From contig CP136066.1 of assembly GCA_032622095.1 (NCBI GenBank), positions 42,421,835 to 42,485,834 on the forward strand: DNA of 64,000 bases, read 5' to 3'. A program made the position numbers and the translations under genes. Origin of the DNA: Siphonodentalium dalli. Its lineage: Eukaryota; Mollusca; Scaphopoda; Gadilida; Siphonodentaliidae. Shown piece by piece: positions 33,876 to 44,849 of this stretch (position 1 is the stretch's first letter; each line of letters begins with the position of its first letter). Below the pieces are notes generated by a model. It made no database searches, was not told the origin of the DNA, and saw nothing but the letters and a program-made list of their open reading frames with translations.

Positions 33876-34096
33876 TAGATAGTACATATTTTTCTTTGGC
33901 ATCTTGCTATTACAGACTCATTTCACTATTACGTCTAAAATTGATATGTATTGATTACATTTAATTAAAATAATTTGTTCCAATCCGATATTTTGATAAA
34001 ATGGAAAAAACATAAATTTATAACCAATTTTATTTTTTTTATTTTCCCCGCTCTTCATAATTAACCTACAATTATCTTGTAAACCAACAAAGTCAC

Positions 34097-34347
34097 CTTA
34101 ACCCTTCCATGACTGGAGCTTCCTGAATTTTTGTGAAAACCCTGTGCCAATGCATTCTGTTATATATGTGAGTCTCCCATAGGGAGCCTCGCATATATAA
34201 GAGAATACATTGGACTAAAATTATTTACCTTGACCTTGTAAGCCAGTGCATTCTCTTATATATGCGAGGCTCCCTATATATGAGAGTATGCACTGGCGCA
34301 GGATTTTTAATGCTGCACCAGCACAGCTCCCGTCGTGAAATGGTTAA
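34097..34347. mobile_element. TTAA family C MITE, complete
   Basis: TTAA at 34097-34100 and 34344-34347. Ends CCCTTCCATGACTGGAGC and CAGCTCCCGTCGTGAAATGG. Two hairpin cassettes (34147-34213 and 34242-34296). Confidence 0.88.
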
Positions 34348-34449
34348 AACATTGAAACATAACAGCACATATAGTTGAGAAATGACATCTAGTTTACTGT
34401 TGTCAATGAAAAGTGGTGGCATGAAGTAATTAAAAATTCAGATTTCTGT

Positions 34450-35880
34450 GGTGGTGGGCACCTCCTTTACTCTGACTGATTACCGTGGTGCTATTGAACC
34501 TGACAGCCCTTACAGATTTGTTTCTGTAGGGCTGGACACCTCCTTAACTCAGTTGACTGATTATATTGAACCTGACATCCCTAACGGATTTGTTTCTGTA
34601 GGGCTGGACACCTCCTTAACTCAGTTGACTGATTATATTTAACCTGACATCCCTAACGGATTTGTTTCTGTGGGGCTGTGTAGGTCCTTAACTCTAACGA
34701 CTGATTATATTTAACCTGACATCCCTAACGGATTTGTTTCTGTAGGGCTGGACACCTCCTTAACTCAGTTGACTGATTATATTGAACCTGACATCCCGAA
34801 CGGATTTGTTTCTGTGGGGCTGGGTACGTCCTTAACTCTAACGACTGATTATATTTAACCTGACATCCCTAATGGATTTGTTTCTGTGGGGCTGGGTACG
34901 TCCTTAACTCTAACGACTGATTATATTTAACCTGACATCCCTAACGGATTTGTTTCTGTGGGGCTGGGTACGTCCTTAACTCTTAACGACTGATTATATT
35001 TAACCTGACATCCCTAACGGATTTGTTTCTGTGGGGCTGGGTACGTCCTTAACTCTAACGACTGATTATATTTAACCTGACATCCCTAACGGATTTGTTT
35101 CTGTGGGGCTGGGTACGTCCTTAACTCTAACGACTGATTATATTTAACCTGACATCCCTAACGGATTTGTTTCTGTGGGGCTGGGTACGTCCTTAACTCT
35201 AACGACTGATTATATTTAACCTGACATCCCTAACGGATTTGTTTCTGTGGGGCTGTGTAGGTCCTTAACTCTAACGACTGATTATATTTAACCTGACATC
35301 CCTAAAGGATTTGTTTCTGTGGGGCTGGGTAGGTCCTTAACTCTAACGACTGATTATATTTAACCTGACATCCCTAACGGATTTGTTTCTGTAGGGCTGG
35401 ACACCTCCTTAACTCAGTTGACTGATTATATTTAACCTGACATCCCTAACGGATTTGTTTCTGTAGAGCTGTGTAGGTCCTTAACTCTAACGACTGATTA
35501 TATTTAACCTGACATATCTAACGGATTTGTTTCTGTGGGGCTGGGTACGTCCTTAACTCTAACGACTGATTATATTTAACCTGACATCCCTAACGGATTT
35601 GTTTCTGTGGGGCTGGGTACGTCCTTAACTCTAACGACTGATTATATATAACCTGACATCCCGAACGGATTTGTTTCTGTGGGGCTGGGTACGTCCTTAA
35701 CTCTAACGACTGATTATATATAACCTGACATCCCTAACGGATTTGTTTCTGTGGGGCTGGGTATGTCCTTAACTCTAACGACTGATTATATTTAACCTGA
35801 CATCCCTAACGGATTTGTTTCTGTGGGGCTGGGTACCTCCTTAACTGATTATCGTGGTGCTTTTGAACCTGACATCTCTA
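34450..35880 (+). repeat. 72-bp satellite, about 19 units
   Basis: Units of exactly 72 bp in the central part contain ACTGATTATATTTAACCTGA, CATCCCTAACGGATTTGTTT and GTGGGGCTGG followed by GTACGTCC. The first and last units differ: GATTACCGTGGTGCTATTGA and GATTATCGTGGTGCTTTTGA. Early units read GAACCTGAC where later ones read TAACCTGAC. The period is 24 codons, but most units carry the TAA. Confidence 0.95.
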
Positions 35881-36235
35881 ACAGATTTGTTTATTATGCA
35901 AAAATTCATGTCTGGACAAACTAATCTGTATGCATTCACCAATTCATCAACTTCTGTAATCTTCATAAATAGAGATCAGAACTCTGCCAGCTTCTACGCA
36001 ATGTCAACAGGAGAGTTGGTGTACATGTATGCACGATGTGCCATAAAGGTTAAACAGACATGGCTCATTCAAATTCCAAATGTTGTCTACGTAATTTGGA
36101 AGGATGTATAAGATAGGTTGACAAATGCACTTTCCACAGCTGTTGATTAAATAATTATTATCAGATATTGTCTACCAATCGGCGAGTAAGCCGGTTGCTC
36201 AGCGACTGAGAGCGACTGAGCCGTCGCTTGCTGCA
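35881..36235. other. No gene recognised
   Basis: An 85-codon open frame (35854-36111, +) starts inside the satellite and has no recognised domain. A short AGCGACTGAG direct repeat lies at about 36200. Confidence 0.4.
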
Positions 36236-36625
36236 CAAGCCTGAGTTTAGTGTGCCTGTCATTTGCAGAATGAGGTCTGGGGACCTCATTCTGCATGGCC
36301 TCATCTGCTATGGGAGACATAGACTCAGACTGAAGTTCCCAAATGGTGAATATTGTTATGTAAACTCATTGGGAACCTCGATTATACAATGTGTCGTCTG
36401 TCAATTTGGAAACACAGAGAAACTAAACTAAAAAAGAAATAGTATCTATGTGAAGAAGTTCCTATAGAAGTTTTATAATAAAGAAACTTTCTAGAGAAGA
36501 TGAGGCCTAAGCAGAATGAGGTCCCCAGAGGGTGAATTTAGTTATGCTAGCCCACTATGTGGGATAGCATCACTAAATTCACCCTCTGGGGACCTCATTC
36601 TGCAAATGACAGGCACACTAAACTC
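36236..36625. mobile_element. Family H MITE fused to a family P arm
   Basis: Left end CAAGCCTGAGTTTAGTGTGC. The first hairpin has collapsed to GAGGTCTGGGGACCTC. The second is intact (about 36515-36604). The right terminus is cut at CACTAAACTC, directly joined to family P. Confidence 0.8.
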
Positions 36626-36769
36626 GGAATATGGCTTGTTGCCATTCATCGGAAAGCTCTCCCCGAGAGCTTTCCGATGAATGGCAACAAGTCATATTTC
36701 CGACTAAATCCTGAAAAATTACCCATAATTCTGCTGTGGTTATGGAGTCGATTAATTAGGGCATTGCTG
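36626..36769. mobile_element. Family P MITE, left end deleted
   Basis: Starts mid-arm at GGAATATGGCTTGTTGCC, passes the dyad centre at about 36663, has a full right arm and ends GGGCATTGCTG before TA (36770-36771). Confidence 0.8.
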
Positions 36770-36932
36770 TATTTGTTCACCATAATTTTGATATCCACAC
36801 ATACTTTCAGTGTTAAAGTACTGTTTTTCATTTTATGTGACACTGGTCATAATTTTCGCAAATTAAAGACATATTATGGACTTGTTCGGGTTCGTGAAAC
36901 TGATCAGTTAGTATTCTGGAGCTCTACCAACT

Positions 36933-37077
36933 GGGGAATGTAGCATTCTACTAACATCGCCGGGGAATGTAGCATTCTACTAACATCGCCGGGGAATGTA
37001 GCATTCTACTAACATCGCCGGGGAATGTAGCATTCTACTAACATCGCCGGGGAATGTAGCATTCTACTAACATCGCC
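36933..37077 (-). repeat. 29-bp tandem repeat, five identical units
   Basis: Five perfect units starting at 36933, 36962, 36991, 37020 and 37049 (GGGGAATGTAGCATTCTACT and so on). The identity suggests recent amplification. Confidence 0.95.
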
Positions 37078-37335
37078 GAAGATTTGAAGCAAATCGACCA
37101 TACCACTCCATAGATCTCACCGTCTGTCTGAACTACTCTTAATTGTAAATATTTACATCCCGATTCAGGACGCAACAATCAGCGATAAACTAACGCAAAT
37201 GATTTCGCCATCGAGAGTCATTGCATTTAATTAATATATAAGAATGACAGTGTGCACTGTAAATTTGGATTAATATTCATAACAATAACTTCTTTGAGCA
37301 AGATTATTCTCCATTTCTATTTGATCACCAAACCA
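36933..37335 (-). repeat. Family R dispersed repeat, copy 3 (inverted)
   Basis: Reverse complement of about 1440-1770, with shared blocks AATTGTAAATATTTACATC, ATTTCGCCAT and CAAGATTATTCTCCATTTC. Its end has been amplified into a 29-bp repeat. Confidence 0.7.
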
Positions 37336-37462
37336 GAGTGTTTCACATCACTTTAAAGACAAACAGAAGGTATGTTATCTGGTGTATTGTAGCATAAGAA
37401 CATGGGCTGTTAAAATAAATTAAACTATCTCTGCAGATGCATTGCCTCCTAGCAACCTAGCT

Positions 37463-37511
37463 TCCAGAAGATGAAGCCTAAGCATAATGAGGTCCCCAGA
37501 GGGTGAATTTA
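37463..37511. mobile_element. Family H fragment, left side of an interrupted copy
   Basis: GCATAATGAGGTCCCCAGAG to GGTGAATTTA, continued at 39840 (TTAGTGCTGCTAGCCCACTG to about 39925) after a 2.3 kb insertion. Confidence 0.8.
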
Positions 37512-37649
37512 GGGACCGTCGCGAAATGCAAAAACCGATACCGACCGATAACCGATACCGACCGATGACCGATTGTAATAAATTCATCGGTCATTCTATC
37601 TGTTCCATCGGTCATTCTATCTGTTCCATCGGTCATTCTATCGCTTCCA

Positions 37650-37830
37650 TCGGTCGTTTCATCTGTCATTCTATCGGCTCCATCGGTTATTCATCGGCGA
37701 CTGATACGACGACGTTACAGCGACGTCGCCAAAACACAGGTGTCAGTCGTGTTTTGGCGACGTCGCTGTAACGTCGTAGTATCAGTCGCCGATGAATAAC
37801 CGATGGAACCGATAGAATGACCGATGGAAT
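37650..37830. repeat. Strong internal palindrome of the TTA element
   Basis: Near-perfect arms: 37684-37737 (CGGCGACTGATACGACGACG, GACGTCGCCAAAACAC) against 37749-37802, extended outward with mismatches. The loop is about 11 bp. It is unusually GC- and CpG-rich for the window. Confidence 0.9.
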
Positions 37831-38459
37831 ATATATAGTTTTGAAATATATGCTTATAAAGTCAAATTCGAATGACTATCGCGCTAGGCATAATATACAT
37901 ATTTATCCATGCACTGTAGTTTATCTATAGTCATACACGCAAAATATTGTTTGAGAGAAATCACTTACTATCATAGCCTAGTCCGATAGGCCTAGGTCTC
38001 AATCCGTAATTAGACATGTATTTACCCATACCGAGAAAGAATTTAATTGTGTTTATAAATGAATGCGTCATACTTTATCAGTTTATTTGTATAATAGCTA
38101 CCTGACTTCCCGTTCGCGAAGGGTAATATTTCTTTACGGAAAAATATTGACCTATATAAATTTCCCCGCATTCAAATGACGGCAACTTAATACTCAATTG
38201 TGAAGTTTTATGAAAACTTTCGGACAGTTGTCAAATGACCAGCTGTATAGTAGAGCCTACTGCATTGAAAACGATTGCATTGATCTTTGCCGACGAATCA
38301 GTCATGTTCGCGGGGGTCAGGTTCTTACTAAAAGTAGCAATCCCAAATTTCGATTGAGCACACATTTCGACTTTAATGCTAATATCTTTATTTTGGGCAA
38401 AGTCGTAGCTACAAAATAACCGCCCATCAGTCTGCAGTGGGACATGATGACCACCCCTT

Positions 38460-38460
<1 letters not shown>

Positions 38461-38502
<42 letters not shown>
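38461..38502 (+). repeat. Homopolymer of 42 G
   Basis: Uninterrupted G run between CCCCTTC and TCTCACCC. The polyproline frames on the opposite strand are artefacts. The true length is uncertain in any assembly. Confidence 0.9.
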
Positions 38503-38503
<1 letters not shown>

Positions 38504-38916
38504 CTCACCCAAACTTTGCATGGTTATTTTTAATCTAGTAAATTCTGAACTATAATAGTTTGAAAGAATTTGCGCTTTTTATTTGAGAACATTTACATTT
38601 CATAGAAATAATTTCGCAGTTCCGATTTGTGAACATGGATTAATATTAAATAAAGAGTTGTTCCAGAAATCTGCGACCTCGTCACATGTGCTGTAACTGC
38701 GTATTAATGCGTAACGGGAATCGAAATCAGAAAATGTGGGTTGTTTTACCCAGAGTTCTAAATGTATATATATTTATATATATTTTTGAGTGCAAATTTG
38801 GATGGAGGGTTGGTGTGATCCGAACCCCGGCCCACAACGGCGAACGAGCCTTGCGACGTAAATACCATGCACATGGCCACGGAATCGACCCAATCAAAGG
38901 GCCGCTGGTTCCGACA

Positions 38917-38935
38917 CCCCCCCCCCCCCCCCCCC
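38917..38935 (+). repeat. Homopolymer of 19 C
   Basis: C run between CCGACA and AAACTTCGG, on the strand opposite in composition to the G run 415 bp upstream. Confidence 0.9.
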
Positions 38936-39839
38936 AAACTTCGGTAAAAAAAAACAAGTTGGAAATTTCATACCTGACACAACATTAGTTGGAAATTTGA
39001 CATCTGCAATAGGTTTGAAATTGCTCTTGTAGTTTGATTTTCCAACAATTTGTTGTTTCAGACCAACATTTGAATATATATAGGCTACCTATTTTTTATT
39101 AAAATTATGGGCTGAAATTACCATCGGTTGGAAATTTTCCAACACTTGGAAAGCTTGTGTCCAGGTCTCCACACCCCCACCCCTCGTGGTCAGTCAAAAC
39201 TGGTAGTTAATTTAAAGAGAACAATATTTTCCTACATTTCATTCTAATGTCTATCTAAAACACGTGATAAAATAAATATGGCGTGCAGGGACGTATAGCT
39301 AGAGGGTCTCCGTTGTGGGGGGAGGGGCTAATAAATTTGCGTAATTCAATTTGCACGCCGCTTGGCCGTTCCTTCACATGCCTGGATAATAGCATATTCT
39401 GAATAGATCAGTAGACTTGTTATAATGCACTGGGGCGACCATAGTTCTGTCAGTAGAAGAAAAATCATCTGATCTTAACCTGAAAATCCGATCATAATCG
39501 GGCACAGCGGGGAGAAAACTTTGAAAATGAAAACCGCAAAAACCCATAGCATTTAATAGACTGGCCTCAGCTGTCCATGCAAGTGTTTGAAAAATTCCAA
39601 CCTGACACCCCCACGAACGTTGGAAATTTGCCAACTGATGACCATTTAAGTTCATAATTTTGAATAAAAGCATAAGAAAATAATTAGCAGTTTTTTTTGG
39701 CTGGCCACGGGGGTCATGAGGGACCAGGACACAGGCTTCCCGACGTCAGTCGCATCGGTCGACCGATGATTTAACCGATGTACATCGGCTATCGGTCGGT
39801 TATCGGTCGGTATCGGTTTTTGCATTTCGCGACGGTCCC

Positions 39840-39925
39840 TTAGTGCTGCTAGCCCACTGTGCGGGTAGTGTCACTAAATTCACCCTCATTCTGCAAATGT
39901 CAGACACACTATATCCAGGTTTGTC
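39840..39925. mobile_element. Family H fragment, right side of the interrupted copy
   Basis: TTAGTGCTGCTAGCCCACTG, then the hairpin arm CACTAAATTCACCCTC and end CAGACACACTATATCCAGG. Confidence 0.8.
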
Positions 39926-39977
39926 GATCTGAAAGCAGGTAATTAATGATTTAGCACTTTCCGCCAGATTCAAAATG

Positions 39978-40269
39978 TTATATTGAAACAATGGCTGATA
40001 TTGAATCCAGTAACATTTGGTGCATAGGTCATCAAATTCATACGAGTTTGTTCCTTCAGTAATGTCCTAAATAATCGACCCCTAAATCACAGCAGAATTA
40101 TGGGAAATTTTTCAGGATTTAGTTAGGAATATGGCTTATTGCCATTCATCCGAAAGCTCTCAGTGAGAACTTTCCAATGAATGGTAACAAGTCATATTTC
40201 CGACTAAATCCTGAAAAGTTAACCATAATTCTGCTATGGTTAAAGAGTCAATTATTTAGGGCATTACTG
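39978..40269. mobile_element. Family P MITE with duplicated flank
   Basis: The element lies at 40057-40269; right TA at 40270-40271, left decayed. The preceding 78 bp (ATTGAAACAATGGCTGATAT to GAGTTTGTTCCTTCAG) also precedes the half copy at 30827, so flank and arm were copied together. Confidence 0.8.
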
Positions 40270-40784
40270 TATTGGGCATCAGGAAGTTTGAGTGTAACCA
40301 TTTTGAAATAAAATATATATCTTCGTGGGTACCTACAATTGTTCTGAATCTGATTATAATTAACCTACCTGTAAATTGGTTTAGAGTATGATTGTAAGCA
40401 AAATAATTATGTAGATTGCAGTTAATCGTTATATTCATCATCTCAAGTCTCATTGTTCGAACAGTATGACACTTATATATCAATAGGAGTCCATTCGGGA
40501 CCCTACAATCATGTGATCGGACCATATAGTAATCAGTTAGCCTTCATTGTACCATTGTGCACACATGCTCAGTCCGATAACACAATTATACCAGTTACCA
40601 ATTGGTCATACAAATGTTTGGCTATTTGGACAGCTTGTCTCTTACCTTTGACGTTACCTAAGTGACCCACCCTTTACTAATTTAACACCTCACATGTGTT
40701 CCTTTAGAATATCGCACCTGCATAATATTCATACATAGAGTTAACCAGGCCTCAAAATGTGGTGCTGGTCATATGCAGAATGAA
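40270..40784. other. No feature seen
   Basis: Low-copy DNA. A 70-codon open frame at 40453-40665 (+) has no recognised motif. The last 25 bp belong to a decayed family H end. Confidence 0.4.
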
Positions 40785-41175
40785 GTCCCAGACAGGGGCG
40801 CCGGAAGAGGGGGGCAGAGGGGGCAGCTGACCCCCCTGCCCTTGACCAAGGGGGGCGAGCGGGGGCAGGACTTGCCCTTTTTCTGGAGACAGAAAATGCT
40901 TTTTGTGTGTTTAATCTCGTGTTTTTATAGCAAAATGTGACTTTTTTGATCCAAATACCACCAATTTCACAAGGAATATTAATTTTTTGTCAATTTTATC
41001 ACAAAACGGCCATAAAAACCGACAAATACCATTAAAATAGAGATTTTTGCCACAATGAATTTATTGTTATTTTCCCGAGTTTGCGGAGAAAATGCCCTTT
41101 TTTGCGGAAAAGTGCCCTTTTTGTAGGCTCTGCCCCCCCCTGCCCTTGGATGCTTCCGGCGCCCCTGGTCCCAGA
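40785..41175. mobile_element. Family G hAT-like MITE, complete
   Basis: The element at 40793-41167 (375 bp) has ends CAGGGGCGCCGGAAG and CTTCCGGCGCCCCTG. A perfect 8-bp TSD GTCCCAGA lies at 40785-40792 and 41168-41175. It lies inside the hairpin arm of a family H fragment (GCAGAATGAAGTCCCAGA | GGGTGAATTTTATGATGC), so it is younger than that copy. Confidence 0.93.
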
Positions 41176-41273
41176 GGGTGAATTTTATGATGCTACCCTG
41201 CACAGTGGCTGTAGTCCTTGCATGCATGCCCCCTCACTGTTCTGTTATTTTCATTTTCCTCTCTGCTCTCTTA

Positions 41274-41423
41274 CAGTAATGCTCTAAATAATCGACTCCT
41301 TAACCACAGCAGAATTATGAGAGCTTTCTGGTGAATGGCAACAAGCCATATTTCCGACTAAATCCTGAAAAGTTACCCATAATTCTGCTGTGGTTAAGGA
41401 GTCGATTATTTAGAGCATTACTG
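41274..41423. mobile_element. Family P MITE with left-arm deletion
   Basis: TA at 41272-41273 and 41424-41425. The left arm jumps from CAGAATTATG to AGAGCTTTCTGG past the dyad centre. The outer arms agree (GCTCTAAATAATCGACTCC). Confidence 0.85.
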
Positions 41424-41610
41424 TATATCGTAAAATCTGTGATGCCATTAACCCAGCTTTTATTATTTTTACCTGACCGACTCAATCAAGTCCCTGTAAT
41501 TTCTCTTTATCGATGTCAGTTAACTGAATTCACTAAGTATTAAAATGCATTACTGTAGGACAGTCTAACTTCAGGGGCCACGCTCACTAAGTATCAAAAC
41601 GTATTACTGT

Positions 41611-42043
41611 CAAACCTGCAAATAGTGTGTCTGTCATTTGCAGAATGAGGTCCCTAGTGGGTGAATTTAGTGATGCTACCCCGCAAAGTGGGCTAGCATC
41701 ACTAAATTCACCTTCTTGGGACCTCACTCTGCTTTGACCTCATCTTCTGGGAAGTATCTATAGTCTGAAATTAACATTGTTTTTAAGTTACTTTTCCCTT
41801 CTGGGAAGTTTCTATATCCCTTAATTTGCAGAAGATAAAATGCATAATCGAGGTGACTAATGGGTGAACATCACCAACTTCAACTGGGGAACTTTAATTT
41901 GATCCTAGGTCTCCCTAAGCAGAATGAGGTTACCAGAGGGTGAATTTGATGATGCTAACCTGCCATGTGGGATATATAGCATCACTAAATTCACCTTCTG
42001 GTGACCTCATTCTGCAAATGACAGACACACTATTTGCAGACTT
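41611..42043. mobile_element. Family H hAT-like MITE, near complete
   Basis: Ends CAAACCTGCAAATAGTGTG and CACACTATTTGCAGACTTG. Both hairpins and the middle are present. Flanking octamers ATTACTGT / ATTAAGTA agree at only five of eight positions, so the TSD is uncertain. Confidence 0.8.
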
Positions 42044-43631
42044 GATTAAGTACCATGGCTTGATGTCATGTAGCCATACTCCCAATGTATTAAAAAGCAT
42101 TACTGGAGGACGATTTAGGAGTATCATGATTTAGGAGTACCATGCATTGATTTTATGTGCAAATTGTTCATTCTCAATGACGTGTCCAGCGGTTTTGTGT
42201 AGAAATCTCAAATTATTTTTTTAAAACAATTCAATTTTCAGCAATTGACTTTTAAATTGAAAGGCTGAAACATTCTCCAAGTAGAATTTCACTAATTTAA
42301 CAGGAGATAATAAGGATAACGAGATGAGATTATGGGAAGTCGTTTGGTTAGCACTAATGATGATCATCTCGGCCCGATGTCTTCCTGTGTGACTTGATTG
42401 CATGCAAGCATTGAAATAATTCAGCGATTCCTTCAGTTTTACGGCCTGTCATCATGACGGTACGGTATAATTTCAAATAATGAGGAAACATTAAAAGGTT
42501 AGAAAGGAAAGTCTGACTGAATCAAAATCTCGTTCAAGGTTTCTGCAATATTGTCCTTTTAGTTTGCTGAAGGTACTCAATCTGATTCGATGGTCCCCAT
42601 ATAATCAGATTTTTAGAAATGCTGCTTCAGTTATCAGAATCGATTAATTGCCCAAAAATAATGCTTACCGCTGTCAACTATAGTATAATATTGCCCGAAA
42701 TGTGTTATTTATCAACATGTTGTTTGACAAAATTTGGCCTTATTATCAACACAAAGCCTCTTGATTTTAGAGTTATCCATCTTCATCTGCAATTTGGTCC
42801 AAGACCATTGGCTCGTCGACTTTTGCTGGGCCACTAATTAGTCTCGATGGTGATAAATAACAGTTTTAAAAAATTACTTTCTGGAATATAAAGTTATCAA
42901 ACACTAGACTCATCTTGTTTCCGTATGGCCAATTCCATACTTCACCACTGGACAACGGGACAATATCACCCCATCCCCCCTCCCATTACACACCCATTGC
43001 ACTTGCCTTTCCCATCTATGACTGTGTATAGTTATCCACATAAAATTTGTTCCTTCCGTTCAATTACAACATGAAAAGATCTAATTTAACATCGTTTACT
43101 GCTCTGTGCTGTTAAAAAACTGTTTAAAACCAAATATGACATATACAAGTAAACAAGATCTATAAATACCTAAGATTATCATTTTGTTATTGAAAACTTA
43201 ATCATTTTGTTATTGAAAACTTAATCATTTTTTCAAAACTTGACAAAATAATTGTTTGTGTCCTCTAAAATGTCAAAACGATATGAAAGTAAAATGCATA
43301 GAAATTTCAATATCAAACAAAATGTTGTCTTTCATGTAGCTATTTTCATTCCAAGTATGTTATTTAATGCACTAGAATCTAAATAAATTTTAAATAGGTT
43401 GTCTGAAAAAATTAGCCTCGAACCCTGAATATATCCTTGAGGATAATTATATCCCAGTAGAAACACTTTATATTGTAGCATCTTGGCATCTTACATATTT
43501 GAACCACTACCACCCACAAGCCCTGTATCCATATAGCATTCAGGGATAATTCATGTGATATCACAACCCCCTTCTACGCACACATATTACTCTTAGCACT
43601 ATTACTATGCATAAAATGATACTTATATATA
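42044..43631. other. Longest repeat-poor stretch
   Basis: About 1.6 kb without recognisable transposon or gene, apart from a local duplication TCATTTTGTTATTGAAAACTTAA (about 43180-43225). A 72-codon open frame at 42619-42837 (+) has no recognised motif. Possibly old intronic or intergenic host DNA. Confidence 0.45.
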
Positions 43632-43844
43632 CAGTAATGCTCTAATTAATCGACTTCTTAACCACAGCATAATTATGGGTAACTTTTCAGGATTTAGTCG
43701 GAAATATGGCTTGTTGCCATTCATCGGAAAGCTCTCCCCGAGAGCTTTCCGATGAATGGCAACAAGCCATATTTCTGACTAAATCCTGAAAAGTTACCCA
43801 TAATTCTGCTGTGGTTAAGAAGTTGATTAATTAGAGCATTACTG
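43632..43844. mobile_element. Family P palindromic MITE
   Basis: TA at 43630-43631 and 43845-43846. Both arms share GCTCTAATTAATC and ACTTCTTAACC, like the copy at 17628. Confidence 0.92.
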
Positions 43845-43846
43845 TA

Positions 43847-44093
43847 TATTGTATATCTGATATCAGTTGTTTTATCATGTAATATCTTGAATAATAAGCC
43901 ATTCCCGCCCACTCATTGATGATTACAGAGTTAATGCCTGTGTTTACTTGATAATTATATCAATGGTAATTATGCACAATGACTATATTCCTACATAGAA
44001 AACATTAAAAGTGTGATGTCATCGCTGCGGCGCTGCCGTAATAAATGTTGACCAAATCGGGAGATTAGTGAATTGTCCAACATCTGTTCGTGT
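43847..44093 (+). repeat. Segment duplicated at about 54595-54840
   Basis: About 245 bp (TGTATATCTGATATCAGT to TTGTCCAACATCTGTTCGTG) recurs at 54605-54838. In both places it ends at a family C left terminus, so DNA and element junction were copied together. Confidence 0.8.
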
Positions 44094-44525
44094 TAACCCT
44101 TTCGTGATGGCAGCTGAACTCTGGTGCAACATTAAACATGCCATTAGGTGCCTCGCATATATAAGAGAATGCACTGGCTTACAGGGTCAAGGTAAATATT
44201 GTTAGGCCAATGTATTATCTTATATATGTGAGGCTCCCTATGGGAGACTTGCATATATAAGAGAATGAATTGGAATAGAGTTTTTCGCAAAATTTCAGGA
44301 AGTTCCAATCATGGAAGGGAGAACAATTTTTTTACCAAGTGAACTCTTCCATCAGTTATAAAAGTATATAAACTGGAATGGTATATTATTAATCTACTCG
44401 AAAAGATAATACACGTCCAGAAGGATTCCTATTCATTGGTGGAAAAGCCTAACAATATTTACCTGACCTTGTAAGCCTCGCATATATAAGATAATGCACT
44501 GGCACAGGATCTTTAATGCTGCACC
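44093..44525. mobile_element. TTAA family C/E composite, scrambled
   Basis: TTAA at 44093-44096 and a family C end. A half hairpin (44152-44180) and a full hairpin (44206-44272) follow, then CATGGAAGGG without TTAA. Family E body sequence (44345-44405) and a further half hairpin with AATGCTGCACC (44474-44525) follow. Confidence 0.65.
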
Positions 44526-44526
44526 C

Positions 44527-44796
44527 CTCATACTCACGCCTAGAAATAGTGTGTCTGTCATTTGCAGAATGAGGTCCCCAGAGAGTGAATTTAGTGATGC
44601 TACCCCGCATAGCGGGCTAGCATCACCAAATTCACCCTCTGGGGACCTCATTCTGCTTACACCTCAGCAGAATGAGGTTCCCAGAGGGTGAATTTGGTGA
44701 TGCTAGCCAGCTATGCGGGGTAGCATCACTAAATTCACCCTATGGGGACCTCATTCTGCAAATGACAGACACGCTATTTCAAGGCTTGCTCATACT
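44527..44796. mobile_element. Short family H hAT-like MITE, 8-bp TSD
   Basis: The element at 44535-44788 (254 bp) has ends CACGCCTAGAAATAGTGTG and CACGCTATTTCAAGGCTTG. A perfect 8-bp TSD CTCATACT lies at 44527-44534 and 44789-44796. The usual middle is gone, so two complete hairpins stand back to back. Confidence 0.93.
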
Positions 44797-44849
44797 ATTT
44801 TAATTTTGGACTGGCAAAAACTGCTCTGATGGCAGACTGTATGTTCATC

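Larger units (their letters stand above)
37509..39842. mobile_element. 2.3 kb TTA-flanked inverted-repeat element (Harbinger-like by TSD)
   Basis: The element at 37512-39839 has terminal inverted repeats of about 35 bp starting GGGACCGTCGCGAAATGCAA and ending TTGCATTTCGCGACGGTCCC. A 3-bp TSD TTA lies at 37509-37511 and 39840-39842. Removing it restores the family H sequence GAATTTAGTG. Inside both ends lie CGATACCGACCGATAACCGA-type repeats. The element also contains a strong palindrome (37650-37830), a run of 42 G and a run of 19 C. No transposase was recognised. TTA TSDs are typical of PIF/Harbinger, but other groups are not excluded. Confidence 0.85.

Noticed and set aside
34448-34642. 64-codon frame with 24-residue repeat
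   Set aside because: Covers only the first satellite units and is closed by TAA in the rest; reported as a satellite.
36557-36943. 128-codon frame (+)
   Set aside because: Runs across family H and family P sequence; no independent coding signal.
38231-38521. Polyproline frames over the 42-G run
   Set aside because: Homopolymer translation only; two minus-strand frames give equivalent polyproline.
39374-39673. 99-codon minus-strand frame inside the TTA element as its transposase
   Set aside because: No DDE or Myb-like motif and far shorter than a Harbinger transposase.
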